From the NCBI RefSeq assembly GCF_001898325.1, contig NZ_MKTR01000016.1:1-64000 (forward strand): DNA of 64,000 nucleotides, read 5' to 3'. The notes below the pieces were generated by a model. The model did no database searches. It worked only from the letters and a program-made list of their open reading frames with translations, and had not been told where the DNA came from. The translations under genes and the position numbers were made by a program. Below, one piece after another: positions 50,142 to 58,697 of the stretch. This DNA is from Microbacterium sp. 67-17 (GTDB lineage Bacteria; Actinomycetota; Actinomycetes; Actinomycetales; Microbacteriaceae). The number at the start of each line of letters is the position of its first letter. Positions within the stretch are counted from its first letter, which is position 1.

Positions 50142-50178
50142 AGTGACCAAGCTCTAGCGGTCACCACCCAGACCACCG

Positions 50179-50224
50179 CTCCCGGAACGGCCGGGCTGCG
50201 GGAGAGAGGATGCCGACGGCATCC
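50179..50224 (+). promoter_or_regulatory. Stem-loops in the rplK leader
   Basis: Two small hairpins lie in the 104-base nusG-rplK gap: CTCCCG...CGGGAG (50179-50204) and GGATGCC-GAC-GGCATCC (50208-50224). The rplK-rplA pair is usually autoregulated by L1 binding its leader mRNA. These stems are candidates, but I see no clear copy of the L1-binding consensus. Confidence 0.35.
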
Positions 50225-50245
50225 GCTCGATGAAAGGAAAGAAGA

Positions 50246-50677
50246 ATGGCACCGAAGAAGAAGGTGACCGGCCTGATCAAGCTTCAGATCAACGCCGGTG
50301 CAGCCAACCCGGCGCCGCCGATCGGGCCCGCGCTCGGTCAGCACGGCGTCAACATCATGGAATTCTGCAAGGCGTACAACGCCGCGACCGAGTCGCAGCG
50401 CGGCAACGTCATCCCCGTGGAAATCACCGTCTACGAGGACCGCAGCTTCACGTTCATCCTCAAGACCCCGCCGGCAGCTGAGCTGATCAAGAAGGCCGCG
50501 GGCGTGCAGAAGGGTTCCAAGACCCCGCACACCGTCAAGGTCGCGAAGCTCACCAAGGAGCAGGTGCGCCAGATCGCCGAGACCAAGATGCCCGACCTGA
50601 ACGCGAACGACATCGAGGCAGCCTCGTTGATCATCGCCGGCACCGCCCGTTCCATGGGCATCACGGTCGAGGACTGA
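50246..50677 (+). CDS. rplK: 50S ribosomal protein L11
   Basis: 143 residues, full length. [39 protein letters not shown] is the conserved N-terminal block, and the C-terminal domain that binds 23S rRNA has [23 protein letters not shown]. It forms the GTPase-associated centre with L10 and L12. GAAAGGAAAG precedes the ATG. It is 14 bases before rplA. Confidence 0.98.
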   Translation: MAPKKKVTGLIKLQINAGAANPAPPIGPALGQHGVNIMEFCKAYNAATESQRGNVIPVEITVYEDRSFTFILKTPPAAELIKKAAGVQKGSKTPHTVKVAKLTKEQVRQIAETKMPDLNANDIEAASLIIAGTARSMGITVED

Positions 50678-50691
50678 GGGGGATAACGACA

Positions 50692-51384
50692 ATGGCTACC
50701 AAGTCCAAGGCTTACAACGAAGCAGCTTCGAAGATCGAGGCCGGCAAGTTCTATTCGCCGAGCGAGGCCGTGAACCTGGCGAAGGAGACGGGCTCGAAGA
50801 AGTTCGACTCCACCGTCGAGGTCGCCCTCAAGCTCTCGGTCGACCCGCGCAAGGCAGACCAGATGGTGCGTGGCACCGTCATCCTGCCCCACGGCACCGG
50901 CAAGACCGCACGCGTCATCGTGTTCGCAACCGGTCCTGCTGCCGAAGCGGCGATCGCTGCTGGTGCTGATGAGGTCGGCGGCGCCGAGCTCATCGAGAAG
51001 GTCGCCGGCGGCTACACCGCGTTCGACGCTGCAGTGTCGACCCCGGAGCTGATGGGCCAGGTCGGGCGTCTGGGTAAGGTCCTCGGTCCCCGAGGCCTCA
51101 TGCCCAACCCCAAGACCGGCACCGTGACCCCCAACCCCGCCAAGGCGGTCGAGGAGATCAAGGGCGGAAAGATCGAGTTCCGCGTCGACAAGCACGCCAA
51201 CGTGCACTTCGTCGTCGGCAAGGCCTCGTTCTCGGCCGAGCAGCTCGACGAGAACCTGAAGGCTGCGCTCGACGAGATCGTGCGCCTCAAGCCCTCGAGC
51301 TCGAAGGGTCGCTACATCCAGAAGGGTGCAGTGTCGACCACGTTCGGCCCCGGCATCCCGCTGGATGTCAACAGCATCGCCTGA
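50692..51384 (+). CDS. rplA: 50S ribosomal protein L1
   Basis: 230 residues, full length. Conserved parts: [57 protein letters not shown], and the C-terminal [14 protein letters not shown]. It binds 23S rRNA at the L1 stalk and can repress its own operon. In many relatives rplJ follows closely; here about 6.2 kb of other genes intervene. Confidence 0.98.
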   Translation: MATKSKAYNEAASKIEAGKFYSPSEAVNLAKETGSKKFDSTVEVALKLSVDPRKADQMVRGTVILPHGTGKTARVIVFATGPAAEAAIAAGADEVGGAELIEKVAGGYTAFDAAVSTPELMGQVGRLGKVLGPRGLMPNPKTGTVTPNPAKAVEEIKGGKIEFRVDKHANVHFVVGKASFSAEQLDENLKAALDEIVRLKPSSSKGRYIQKGAVSTTFGPGIPLDVNSIA

Positions 51385-51396
51385 GCAAAGCTCTCA

Positions 51397-51436
51397 AACG
51401 ACAACGGCCTCCGCTTCGGCGGGGGCCGTTGTCGTT
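51397..51436. terminator. Hairpin terminator after rplA (TTCG loop)
   Basis: AACGACAACGGCC pairs with GGCCGTTGTCGTT (13 pairs), continued through a T-G pair and CCGC/GCGG to a TTCG tetraloop. It lies 12 bases after the rplA stop and just touches the stop codon of the convergent lysE-type gene, so it can serve both. Confidence 0.85.
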
Positions 51437-52098
51437 CAGGCACCCAGAACGAGACTCACACCGAGGGTGATCATGACGAGGGCGATGATGGCGTCGAGGA
51501 TGCGCCAGGCTCGCGGCGTGGCGAGCCACCGCCCGAGATACCGTGCTCCGAACCCGAGTGCGCTGAACCAGAGGACACTCGCGGCCACGGCACCGAGCGC
51601 GAAGACCCAGCGGTCTTCCCCGTGGGAGTTGGCGACCCCGCCGAGCAGAAACACTGTGTCGAGATAGACGTGCGGGTTGAGCCACGTGAGGGCCAGCACC
51701 GTGAGCAGAGTCGTCGATAAGCGCGTTCTCGCGGTCATGACGAGAGCACGTCGGTCGCCGGGGGCGACGGGTGAGGCGGTGCCGACCGGGTCCACGACGA
51801 CGAGGGTTTCGGTCGAGGGGCGCCAGGCCCGTTTGGCGGCGAGCAGACCATACCCGACGAGGAACGCGGCGCCTGCCCATCGGACGGCTGTGACCAACCA
51901 CGGCAGGGCCGCCAGTGCGAGCCCGACCCCCGAGACACCCAGCACGATGAGGGCAGCGTCGGATGCGGCGCAGACGACCACGACAGCGAGGACGTGCTCG
52001 CGCCGAATGCCTTGACGCAGCACGAACAGGTTCTGCGCGCCGATCGCGACGATCAGCGAGAGGCCGAGGCCGAGGCCTGCCAGCACGGGAGTGAGCAC
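51436..52098 (-). CDS. lysE: LysE/ArgO-family basic amino-acid exporter
   Basis: 220 residues with five to six membrane helices. LGLSLIVAIGAQNLFVLRQG at the N-terminus is the LysE signature, and LTWLNPHVYLDTVFLLGG matches the conserved Pro/Asn motif of the C-terminal half. It exports lysine or arginine when they accumulate. It starts at GTG 52098, divergent by 71 bases from a LysG-type regulator, the classical pairing. Confidence 0.92.
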   Translation of the reverse strand: MLTPVLAGLGLGLSLIVAIGAQNLFVLRQGIRREHVLAVVVVCAASDAALIVLGVSGVGLALAALPWLVTAVRWAGAAFLVGYGLLAAKRAWRPSTETLVVVDPVGTASPVAPGDRRALVMTARTRLSTTLLTVLALTWLNPHVYLDTVFLLGGVANSHGEDRWVFALGAVAASVLWFSALGFGARYLGRWLATPRAWRILDAIIALVMITLGVSLVLGA

Positions 52099-52169
52099 CT
52101 CTTGACGCTAGCGAGGCCGACGGGTTCACTCCAGCTCAGGATTCTTGTCTGCCATTAGCATCACTTCAT

Positions 52170-53096
52170 ATGAAGATCGACTTCGACCTCGCTGACACCG
52201 TCGCGATCATCGCCGAGGAGGGAACCCTCGAGGCTGCAGCGCGACGCATGCGCATGACGCCGAGTGCCGTGAGCCAACGCCTGCGTGCGATCGAAGACCA
52301 GCTCGGACGGGTGCTGCTGGTTCGATCGAAGCCCGTTCGGCCGACGGACGCGGGGGACGCCGTCATCCGGCTCGCCCGTCAGGCGCGCGTCCTCGAACAC
52401 GACGCTCTTGCCGGCATCGGTGGCGCCCGCGCTGATGACGGGGCCGACGAGGGCCCGGTGTCGGTGCCATTGGCGGTGAACGCAGACTCGCTCGCGACCT
52501 GGTTCCTGACGCCGCTGGCGCGCCTGAGCGCGCGGCATCCGGTCGTGTTCGATCTCCACCGCGACGATCAGGACTTCACCGCCGCGCTCCTCGAGGGCGG
52601 AACCGTGATGGGTGCTGTGACGTCCCGTGCAGAGCCGGTAGCCGGATGCCGCGTGACTGCGCTGGGTGTCATGCGCTACGAGGCCGTTGCAACCCCCGAT
52701 TTCGTCGCGCGCTATCTCACCACCTCACGGGACGACACCCGTGCGCTGGCTGCAGCTCCGGTCGTTCAGTTCGATCGTCGCGACGACCTGCAAGACAGGT
52801 GGTTGCGGGAGCAGGGGATCTCGGGTTCGGATGCCCCGAGACACTACGTCCCCGCATCCCATGATTTCGCCCAGGCGGTCGGGCTCGGATTCGGGTGGGG
52901 GCTGCTCCCGGGGTTTCAGTCCGATGTTGGGCTCGAAGCCGGTGCGCTCGTGCGCTTGGGAGGTCCACCGATTGACGTTCCGCTGTACTGGCAGCAGTGG
53001 AACCTGCGCTCGCCGCTTTTGGATGCCGTGGCCACCGCGATCGTCGAGGAGGGGCGGCGCGTGCTTCGGCCCGCGTCCAGCCTCAATCGTCGCTGA
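52170..53096 (+). CDS. lysG: LysR-family regulator LysG/ArgP
   Basis: 308 residues. The N-terminal helix-turn-helix (ADTVAIIAEEGTLEAAARRMRMTPSAVSQRLRAIEDQLG) is followed by a substrate-binding-type effector domain. LysG activates lysE transcription in the presence of lysine, arginine or histidine. The length and divergence from lysE fit. The 71-base intergenic region carries ATTAGCATCAC, which may be part of the operator. Its 3' end overlaps the convergent oxidoreductase gene by 14 bases. Confidence 0.92.
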   Translation: MKIDFDLADTVAIIAEEGTLEAAARRMRMTPSAVSQRLRAIEDQLGRVLLVRSKPVRPTDAGDAVIRLARQARVLEHDALAGIGGARADDGADEGPVSVPLAVNADSLATWFLTPLARLSARHPVVFDLHRDDQDFTAALLEGGTVMGAVTSRAEPVAGCRVTALGVMRYEAVATPDFVARYLTTSRDDTRALAAAPVVQFDRRDDLQDRWLREQGISGSDAPRHYVPASHDFAQAVGLGFGWGLLPGFQSDVGLEAGALVRLGGPPIDVPLYWQQWNLRSPLLDAVATAIVEEGRRVLRPASSLNRR

Positions 53097-54114
53097 CGCG
53101 CAGCACGATCTTGCCGCGCGTGTGTCCGCCCTCGATCTCGGTGTGGGCCCTCGCCGCGTCGGCGAGGTCGAGAACGTGGTCGATGTAGACCTGGATCGAC
53201 CGCGAGTCGAGCAGGCGGGCGATCGTCGCGAGTGTCGCGCCTTCCGGAATGACTTTATAGCTGGTGGCGCGGACGCCTGCCGTTGCCGCTGCTTCGCGGT
53301 AGTCGGGCCAGGATCCGGTCGGTACGAGGATGTAGATCCCGCCGGGACGCAGGACCGAGAGGGAGCGTGTGCCGATCGAGTCGGTGACGTTGCCGACGAG
53401 GTCGATCACGACATCCATGTCGTGCACGACCTCTTCGAAGCGGGTCGAGGTGTGGTCGATGACGACCGACGCGCCGAGGTCGCGCAGCCAGGGGGCATTG
53501 GCGCCGGACGCCGTGGCCGTCACATGAGCACCGAAGTAGGCAGCGAACTGCACGGCGAAATGCCCCACGCCTCCGCTTCCCGCGTGGATGAGAATGCGCT
53601 GACCCTCATGGGCGTGAGCGGTTTCGACCACCAGCCCCCAGGCTGTGAGGGCGGCCACCGGAACTCCCGCAGCCTCGACATGCGAAAGGGAGGCCGGCTT
53701 TCGCGCGATCGACAGCGTGGGTGCGACGACATACTCCGCGTAGCTTCCTGGCGTTCGGGGAAACCCTGCCATGCCGAACACCTCCGTGCCGACAGGGAAC
53801 GGATGCGTCTCGAACGGGGACTCGACAACGACGCCGCTGAAATCGAACCCGAGGATCCCGGGGAGGTCTGAGACGGCAGGAGCGAGCCCTTTACCGGCGC
53901 GGGTCTTGGCATCGATCGGGTTCACACCTGCAGCGACAACGCGTACGAGCACCTCGCTGAGCACCGGGCGTGGTACGGGGACGGTAGCCTCGGTCAGGAC
54001 GCGGGGAGCGCCCCACTGGGCGGCGGTGACCGCCCGCATCACCTCCGGGACCTCCGCGGGTTCGGTCGAGAATGCCTGAGCTTCGTGGGATTGGCGTAGC
54101 GGCCGGAATCGCAT
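53083..54114 (-). CDS. Zinc-independent quinone oxidoreductase-like MDR family protein (NADP-dependent)
   Basis: 343 residues, medium-chain dehydrogenase/reductase. GroES-like part: GVNPIDAKTRAGKG ... GILGFDFSGVVVE. Rossmann part: ILIHAGSGGVGHFAVQFAAYFGAHVTATASGAN. The catalytic-zinc ligands of alcohol dehydrogenases are lacking, so NADPH:quinone or enone reduction is likely. The ATG at 54114 is chosen for GGAAGGAG upstream; a GTG at 54156 is possible. It lies downstream of the MarR and MFS genes on the same strand (165-base gap), perhaps part of the same detoxification response. Confidence 0.88.
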   Translation of the reverse strand: MRFRPLRQSHEAQAFSTEPAEVPEVMRAVTAAQWGAPRVLTEATVPVPRPVLSEVLVRVVAAGVNPIDAKTRAGKGLAPAVSDLPGILGFDFSGVVVESPFETHPFPVGTEVFGMAGFPRTPGSYAEYVVAPTLSIARKPASLSHVEAAGVPVAALTAWGLVVETAHAHEGQRILIHAGSGGVGHFAVQFAAYFGAHVTATASGANAPWLRDLGASVVIDHTSTRFEEVVHDMDVVIDLVGNVTDSIGTRSLSVLRPGGIYILVPTGSWPDYREAAATAGVRATSYKVIPEGATLATIARLLDSRSIQVYIDHVLDLADAARAHTEIEGGHTRGKIVLRVSDD

Positions 54115-54279
54115 CGGTCGCTCCTTCCGCGAATACGTCGTCTCAAGGTCGTGCACATCGGCGTCGACGTGACACTGGACGACCAGTGGAACCCCGCCCT
54201 CCGCGAGGTGATCTCAGTCAACCGCGCGATTGTCTCGCTCGTGTTACGTCGGTGTCACCGCGCCGATAAGACGCGCCAG

Positions 54280-54765
54280 TCAGCGCTTCGGGATGTCGCC
54301 CGACGCGAAAGCGGTGAGCAGATCGGTGAGATCATCGATCGACTCGGTGGGCCACTCCGCGAGGGTATGAGAGAGCATCCGCTCGTACGGTGCTCGTGCG
54401 GCATCCAGTCGCTTCCGTCCCTCCGCGGTGAGGGAGATCAGCCGCGAACGGCGGTCGTCGGGATCAGCGGTCCGCTCGATGAACCCGAGGCTCTCGAGCT
54501 CGCTGATCTGCCGGCTGATCATTCCCTTGTCGGCCGTCAGGCGGTGGGCGAGAGTCGACGATGTCGTGGGTCCGATGCGGCCGATCGTGGCCAGGAGTTT
54601 GAATGTCCCGGGGAGCATTCCCGGGCTCACCTCATCGGCGATCTGCGCATAGAACTTTCGGATGCGCGAGATGAGCTCGGAGATCGCCCCCTCGAGCCGG
54701 TCGACTGCCGCGCGATGCTCGCGGGCTGCGGGGTCGAGGTCCTCGGGAGCTGCGGGTTCGCTCAT
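54280..54765 (-). CDS. MarR-family transcriptional regulator
   Basis: 161 residues. The winged helix-turn-helix is PTTSSTLAHRLTADKGMISRQISELESLGFIERTADPDDRRSRLISLTAEGRKRL, complete with the DxRxxR wing. Its start overlaps the stop of the DHA2 efflux gene (ATGA, 54762-54765), so it is produced with the pump and most likely represses it through the two palindromes near 56.5 kb. Confidence 0.92.
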   Translation of the reverse strand: MSEPAAPEDLDPAAREHRAAVDRLEGAISELISRIRKFYAQIADEVSPGMLPGTFKLLATIGRIGPTTSSTLAHRLTADKGMISRQISELESLGFIERTADPDDRRSRLISLTAEGRKRLDAARAPYERMLSHTLAEWPTESIDDLTDLLTAFASGDIPKR

Positions 54766-56483
54766 CGTGGCGACCCCGGGCTGGATGCCGCGCGAGCAGT
54801 CTCGCCGCGGCGGGAACCGTCGGCATCCGTCGAGAAGTCGGCAGTGGCGGTGAGAGTGTCCATGCCCTCGGCGACTGACACGGTGGCGAGGTCGGCTTCG
54901 CTCGCTTCCAGCCGCTCGCGGTTCGTCATCCGAGTCAAGGGGACGTTCGGTAGGAACGCGATGGCGATGAGGCTCACGATCGCGAACGGAACGAGGATGA
55001 AGAAGGACTGTGAGATGCCTTGAGCATAGACGTCTTCGAAGATGACCCGCAGACCTTCGGGCATCGCAGAGACCTGCGGGAGGGATCCCGACTGCAGCTG
55101 CGAGGCCCAGCTCGAGGCCTGGTCGCCGAGGGCCCCGAGCGCGGCGGTGATGTCATCCTTTCGTCCCCCCAGCAGGTCGGTGACGCTGCTGGCAAGGGCT
55201 GCGCCCATGACCGCAACGCCGACGCTGCCACCGAGGCTTCGGAAGAAGGTGACGCCGGAGCTTGCAACGCCGATCTTCGTGGGCTCGGTCGTGTTCTGGA
55301 CGACGAGCACGAGGTTCTGCATCGTCATCCCGATGCCGGCGCCGAGGAGGAACATGTACAGCGACACGAGAGCGAAGTTCGTGTCGTAGTGGATCGTCGT
55401 CAGCAGGGCGGAGCCGGCGATCAGCGAGATGCTGCCGGCGATGAGGTAGGGCTTCCAGTGCCCGAAGCGGGTGATCAGCTGGCCGACGCCGACGGATGCC
55501 ACCAGAAGGCCGGCGATCATCGGGATCGTCATCAGCCCGGCCTCGGTCGGTGTGGCGCCCCGGGCCAGCTGCATGTACTGGCTCAGGAACACCGAGGCCC
55601 CGAACATGGCGATGCCGGTGGCGATCGAGGCGAGCACGGCGAGCGTGAACGTGCGGCTCCGGAACATCGAGAGCGGGACGAGGGGTTCGCGTGAGCGCAG
55701 CTCGACCACGATGAACGCAATGGCTGCGAGGATCGCGCCGCCCACCATCAGCAGGGTCGTCAGGCTCCACCAGTCAAAGGAGTCCCCGGCGAGGGTCACC
55801 CAGATCAGAAGCAGCGAGACGGCAGCCGAGAGCAGGACGATGCCGAGGTAGTCGATCGAGACCTTGCGTGCGGTCAGAGGCTTCAGGTGGAGGGTCCGCT
55901 GCACGATGATCAGCGCTGCAACGGCAAACGGGAGGGCGACGTAGAAGTTCCAGCGCCAGCCGATCCCGTCGGTGATGACGCCGCCGACGAGGGGACCGCC
56001 GATGGTCGCAAGCGCCATGACGGCCCCGAACAGACCCATGTAGCGACCGCGCTCGCGCGGGCTGATGATGTCAGCCATGATCACCTGGCTGAGCGCCGCA
56101 AGGCCTCCGGCGCCGACGCCCTGCACGGCACGCATGGCGATGAGCCACTCGGTATTCGGGGCGAAGCCTGCCGCGGCGGTGGCGACGACGAAGATGCCGA
56201 TCGCGAGCTGGAAGAGGAGCTTGCGATTTATCAGATCGGCGAGCTTGCCCCACACGGGCGTCGAGATCGCCGTCGTCAGGAGTGTCGCTGTCACGACCCA
56301 CGTGAACGCGGCCTGATCGCCGCCGAGATCGTGGATGATCACCGGCAGCGAGGTGGAGACGACCGTCGAGGCGAGCATCGAGACGAACATGCCCAGGAGC
56401 AGGCCCGAGAGGGCCTCCAGGACCTGGCGGCGAGTCATCCCGGAGTCGGTGAGGGCGGGAGCTGGAGAAGAAGCGGATGCCAT
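54762..56483 (-). CDS. DHA2-family (14-TMS) multidrug efflux MFS transporter
   Basis: About 573 residues with 14 hydrophobic segments. Motif A-like ADLINRKLLFQ follows helix 2, motif B QGVGAGGLAALSQ lies in helix 4, and motif C-like LVGGVITDGIGWRWNFYVALP in helix 5. It exports drugs using the proton gradient. A long loop near 440-490 and a polar C-terminal tail of about 65 residues are visible. ATG 56483 (AGAAGG upstream) is preferred over ATG 56525; a TTG further upstream would lie within the operator. First gene of the efflux-marR unit. Confidence 0.92.
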   Translation of the reverse strand: MASASSPAPALTDSGMTRRQVLEALSGLLLGMFVSMLASTVVSTSLPVIIHDLGGDQAAFTWVVTATLLTTAISTPVWGKLADLINRKLLFQLAIGIFVVATAAAGFAPNTEWLIAMRAVQGVGAGGLAALSQVIMADIISPRERGRYMGLFGAVMALATIGGPLVGGVITDGIGWRWNFYVALPFAVAALIIVQRTLHLKPLTARKVSIDYLGIVLLSAAVSLLLIWVTLAGDSFDWWSLTTLLMVGGAILAAIAFIVVELRSREPLVPLSMFRSRTFTLAVLASIATGIAMFGASVFLSQYMQLARGATPTEAGLMTIPMIAGLLVASVGVGQLITRFGHWKPYLIAGSISLIAGSALLTTIHYDTNFALVSLYMFLLGAGIGMTMQNLVLVVQNTTEPTKIGVASSGVTFFRSLGGSVGVAVMGAALASSVTDLLGGRKDDITAALGALGDQASSWASQLQSGSLPQVSAMPEGLRVIFEDVYAQGISQSFFILVPFAIVSLIAIAFLPNVPLTRMTNRERLEASEADLATVSVAEGMDTLTATADFSTDADGSRRGETARAASSPGSPR

Positions 56484-56535
56484 GGGTTGCCTTCTGGACG
56501 ACGAGGATGTGGCTGCGCTCGTCATCGCGCAGTCA

Positions 56536-56578
56536 TTGACAAATGTCAACTATACGATATTTGGTTGACAGGGGTCAA
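56536..56578 (-). promoter_or_regulatory. Promoter with two MarR-type operators for the efflux operon
   Basis: On the minus strand, -35 TTGACC (56573-56578) and -10 TATAGT (56549-56554) are 18 bases apart. Two copies of TTGAC-N4-GTCAA lie at 56536-56549 and 56565-56578, one over the start-site side of the -10 and one over the -35, with centres 29 bases apart. A repressor on both would bracket the polymerase site. Confidence 0.75.
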
Positions 56579-56653
56579 TTAGTTGGTGGACGTGCGTCAT
56601 AGCGGAGCCCGACGGTGCCGGATGAGGCGAGGCGAGCGGTGGGGCGTGGCTGA

Positions 56654-57304
56654 TCAGTCGGACAGTGCGAGGGCGCGATAGGGCTCGCGTGTCGTGACCG
56701 GGGCGGCCGTCAGAGTTCGCGTGCGCTGTGTGCGCACGTACAGCTCATCGATCAGAGCCGTCGCCAGGCTGACCAACCGCGCGATCTCTGTCTCATCGCG
56801 GTCAACCCACGCGCACCGCGGCTCGTCGCCGACGGGGACGAAACCGTCATGCTGTTCCCAGGCAACCAGCGTGCGCTCGGCGCCGAGGACGTGCTGCTGC
56901 CACCAGACCTGGCGGAGGTAAGAGCGGGGGATGCTGCGCCACTCTTTGTTCGTCGTCTTGATCTCGGCGAGGATGATGCGCCCCTGCGCGTCGACGACCA
57001 CTCCGTCGGGGGTGGCGAGGTGGCGCTTTTCGACCTCGGCGTGAAAGAGTGCCGACGAGGGCTGGATGCCGTGCGTTGCAGCTACCCAGCGAGCGATCTC
57101 GGGTTCGCGCAGCCGCCCGTGGTTCGTATAGGCGTTGCCGGAAAAGCCCGAGCCCATGAGCTTGGCGTCGGCTGCGCGGGCGATGGCCCGCTCCGAGGTG
57201 AGCGTCGCGACATCCGTCGCCGTGATTCCCCGCGAGCGTGCCCGCACCCACGCGACTCGGTCTCGCGAGTCGGCGACGATGCGCGCTTGGAGTTCGGGAG
57301 TCAC
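56654..57304 (-). CDS. YqaJ-type viral recombinase/exonuclease-domain protein
   Basis: 216 residues. The PD-(D/E)XK nuclease pattern is visible: G-R-x-R-E-P-E-I-A (first acid), DGVVVDAQGRIILAEIKTT (D...E-x-K) and YLRQVWWQQHVLG (the Q-x3-Q motif of YqaJ/lambda-exonuclease-like enzymes). ITATDVATL near the N-terminus is also typical. Such nucleases occur in phages and as solitary chromosomal genes in actinobacteria. It starts at GTG 57304. No other phage genes are near. It stands immediately upstream of the rplJ leader but on the opposite strand. Confidence 0.75.
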   Translation of the reverse strand: MTPELQARIVADSRDRVAWVRARSRGITATDVATLTSERAIARAADAKLMGSGFSGNAYTNHGRLREPEIARWVAATHGIQPSSALFHAEVEKRHLATPDGVVVDAQGRIILAEIKTTNKEWRSIPRSYLRQVWWQQHVLGAERTLVAWEQHDGFVPVGDEPRCAWVDRDETEIARLVSLATALIDELYVRTQRTRTLTAAPVTTREPYRALALSD

Positions 57305-57377
57305 CCCTCGACCCTACGTGCGGGTGGCGACCTCGGCGGCCCGTACACGCGAGGAAGCGGAGACCTTCCCCACTGAT

Positions 57378-57407
57378 TTGTCGGGGTGACCGGATGCCGC
57401 GTACACT
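57378..57407 (+). promoter_or_regulatory. Promoter of the rplJ-rplL operon
   Basis: -35 TTGTCG (57378-57383) and -10 TACACT (57402-57407) are separated by 18 bases. Transcription would start near 57414, giving a leader of about 220 bases before rplJ. Confidence 0.55.
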
Positions 57408-57413
57408 TATTGG

Positions 57414-57634
57414 AGCCGAAGACCGCCGGTCATCGGCGTGCGCGTAAGCGAACGTCGATCGAAGCATTGGAAGTTGCCCGTCAGGGGAATCTCCAAGGGC
57501 CTGCGCAGGTGTCACGAACAACGCCCATCCGGGCCGAAGCTCCGTGCGCTTGCGCCGGAGCTTTTCTTATTTTCCGGGGGTTCGAGGCTCCCGTCCCGCC
57601 ACCGCGAGACGGGGACAAGACACAAGGAGTGGCC
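57414..57634 (+). ncRNA. Ribosomal protein L10 leader with attenuator
   Basis: This fills the 330-base gap before rplJ. The 5' part is the place where L10(L12)4 binds its own leader in Gram-positive bacteria; I judge this by position and length, not by a covariance model. The leader ends in a strong terminator at 57537-57573, described separately. Binding of excess L10 would favour terminator formation. Confidence 0.7.
57537..57573 (+). terminator. Attenuator terminator in the rplJ leader
   Basis: AAGCTCCG (57537-57544) pairs with CGGAGCTT (57556-57563), with further GCGC pairing inside, followed by TTTTCTTATTTT. A terminator 60 bases before a ribosomal gene start with no gene before it is an attenuator. 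Confidence 0.8.
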
Positions 57635-58150
57635 ATGGCGCAGAAGGAAGCGACGGTTGCCGAGCTCACGAAGCATTTCGAGGACTCGACTGCCGTTCTG
57701 CTCACCGAGTACCGCGGTCTGACGGTTGCTGAGCTCAAGGAGCTCCGCAGCGCGATTCGTCAGGACGCCGAGTACGCCGTGGTGAAGAACACGCTGTCCA
57801 AGATCGCCGCGAACAACGCGGGGATCACGGCACTGGACGAGGACCTCGTGGGTCCCTCGGCCATCGCGTTCGTGCACGGTGACCCGGTCACCGTCGCGAA
57901 GGGACTGCGCGCCTTCGCCAAGGCACACCCTCTTCTCGTGATCAAGGGCGGATACTTCGATGGTTCCCCCCTGAGCGCGGAAGAGGTAGGCAAGCTCGCC
58001 GACCTCGAGAGCCGTGAAGTCCTGCTGGCGAAGCTCGCCGGCGCGATGAAGGCCTCGATGACCAAGGCAGCATTCGTCTTCAACGCACTGCCGTCCAAGG
58101 CCGTTCGCACGGTCGACGCGCTGCGTGAGAAGCAGGAGTCCGCGGCCTGA
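57635..58150 (+). CDS. rplJ: 50S ribosomal protein L10
   Basis: 171 residues. Conserved parts: VAELTKHFEDSTAVLLTEYRGLTVAELKELR, YAVVKNTLSKIA, and a C-terminal helix that binds L7/L12 dimers (FVFNALPSKAVRTVDALREK). ACAAGGAG precedes the ATG at 57635. Longer in-frame reading upstream would run through the leader terminator and is rejected. Confidence 0.98.
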   Translation: MAQKEATVAELTKHFEDSTAVLLTEYRGLTVAELKELRSAIRQDAEYAVVKNTLSKIAANNAGITALDEDLVGPSAIAFVHGDPVTVAKGLRAFAKAHPLLVIKGGYFDGSPLSAEEVGKLADLESREVLLAKLAGAMKASMTKAAFVFNALPSKAVRTVDALREKQESAA

Positions 58151-58192
58151 GACGGGCCCCGGCGATAACCACACCCATCAAGGAGAATCATC

Positions 58193-58582
58193 ATGGCAAA
58201 GCTCAGCACTGAAGAGCTGCTCGACGCGTTCAAGGAGCTCACCCTCATCGAGCTCTCCGAGTTCGTCAAGGCGTTCGAGGAGACCTTCGACGTCACCGCC
58301 GCCGCGCCCGTCGCGGTTGCCGCTGCCGGCGCCCCCGCCGGTGGTGCCCCCGCTGAAGAGGTTGAGGAGAAGGACTCCTTCGACGTCATCCTCGAGGCCG
58401 CTGGCGACAAGAAGATCCAGGTCATCAAGGTCGTCCGCGAGCTCACCTCGCTCGGCCTCGGCGAGGCCAAGGCCGTCGTCGACGGTGCTCCCAAGGCTGT
58501 CCTCGAGGGCGCCAACAAGGAGACCGCAGACAAGGCGAAGGCTGCTCTCGAAGAGGCAGGCGCCACGGTCACCCTCAAGTAA
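58193..58582 (+). CDS. rplL: 50S ribosomal protein L7/L12
   Basis: 129 residues. N-terminal dimerisation domain ([29 protein letters not shown]), Ala/Gly/Pro hinge near 40-60, and the factor-binding C-terminal domain ([34 protein letters not shown]). AAGGAGAA precedes the ATG. It follows rplJ by 42 bases. Confidence 0.98.
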   Translation: MAKLSTEELLDAFKELTLIELSEFVKAFEETFDVTAAAPVAVAAAGAPAGGAPAEEVEEKDSFDVILEAAGDKKIQVIKVVRELTSLGLGEAKAVVDGAPKAVLEGANKETADKAKAALEEAGATVTLK

Positions 58583-58600
58583 GTCCCCGCGACTTTCTCG

Positions 58601-58636
58601 CGAAGGTCTCGGATGCTTCGGCATCCGAGACCTTCG
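58601..58636 (+). terminator. Hairpin terminator after rplL (TTCG loop)
   Basis: A perfect 16-base-pair stem (arms CGAAGGTCTCGGATGC and complement) closed by a TTCG tetraloop, 18 bases after the rplL stop, followed by a short T-containing stretch. Confidence 0.85.
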
Positions 58637-58697
58637 TGCATTTCCGGCACCCGAACCGGCACTCTGCCGGGCCGGGCGTGGCCGCTAGGGTGAACGC

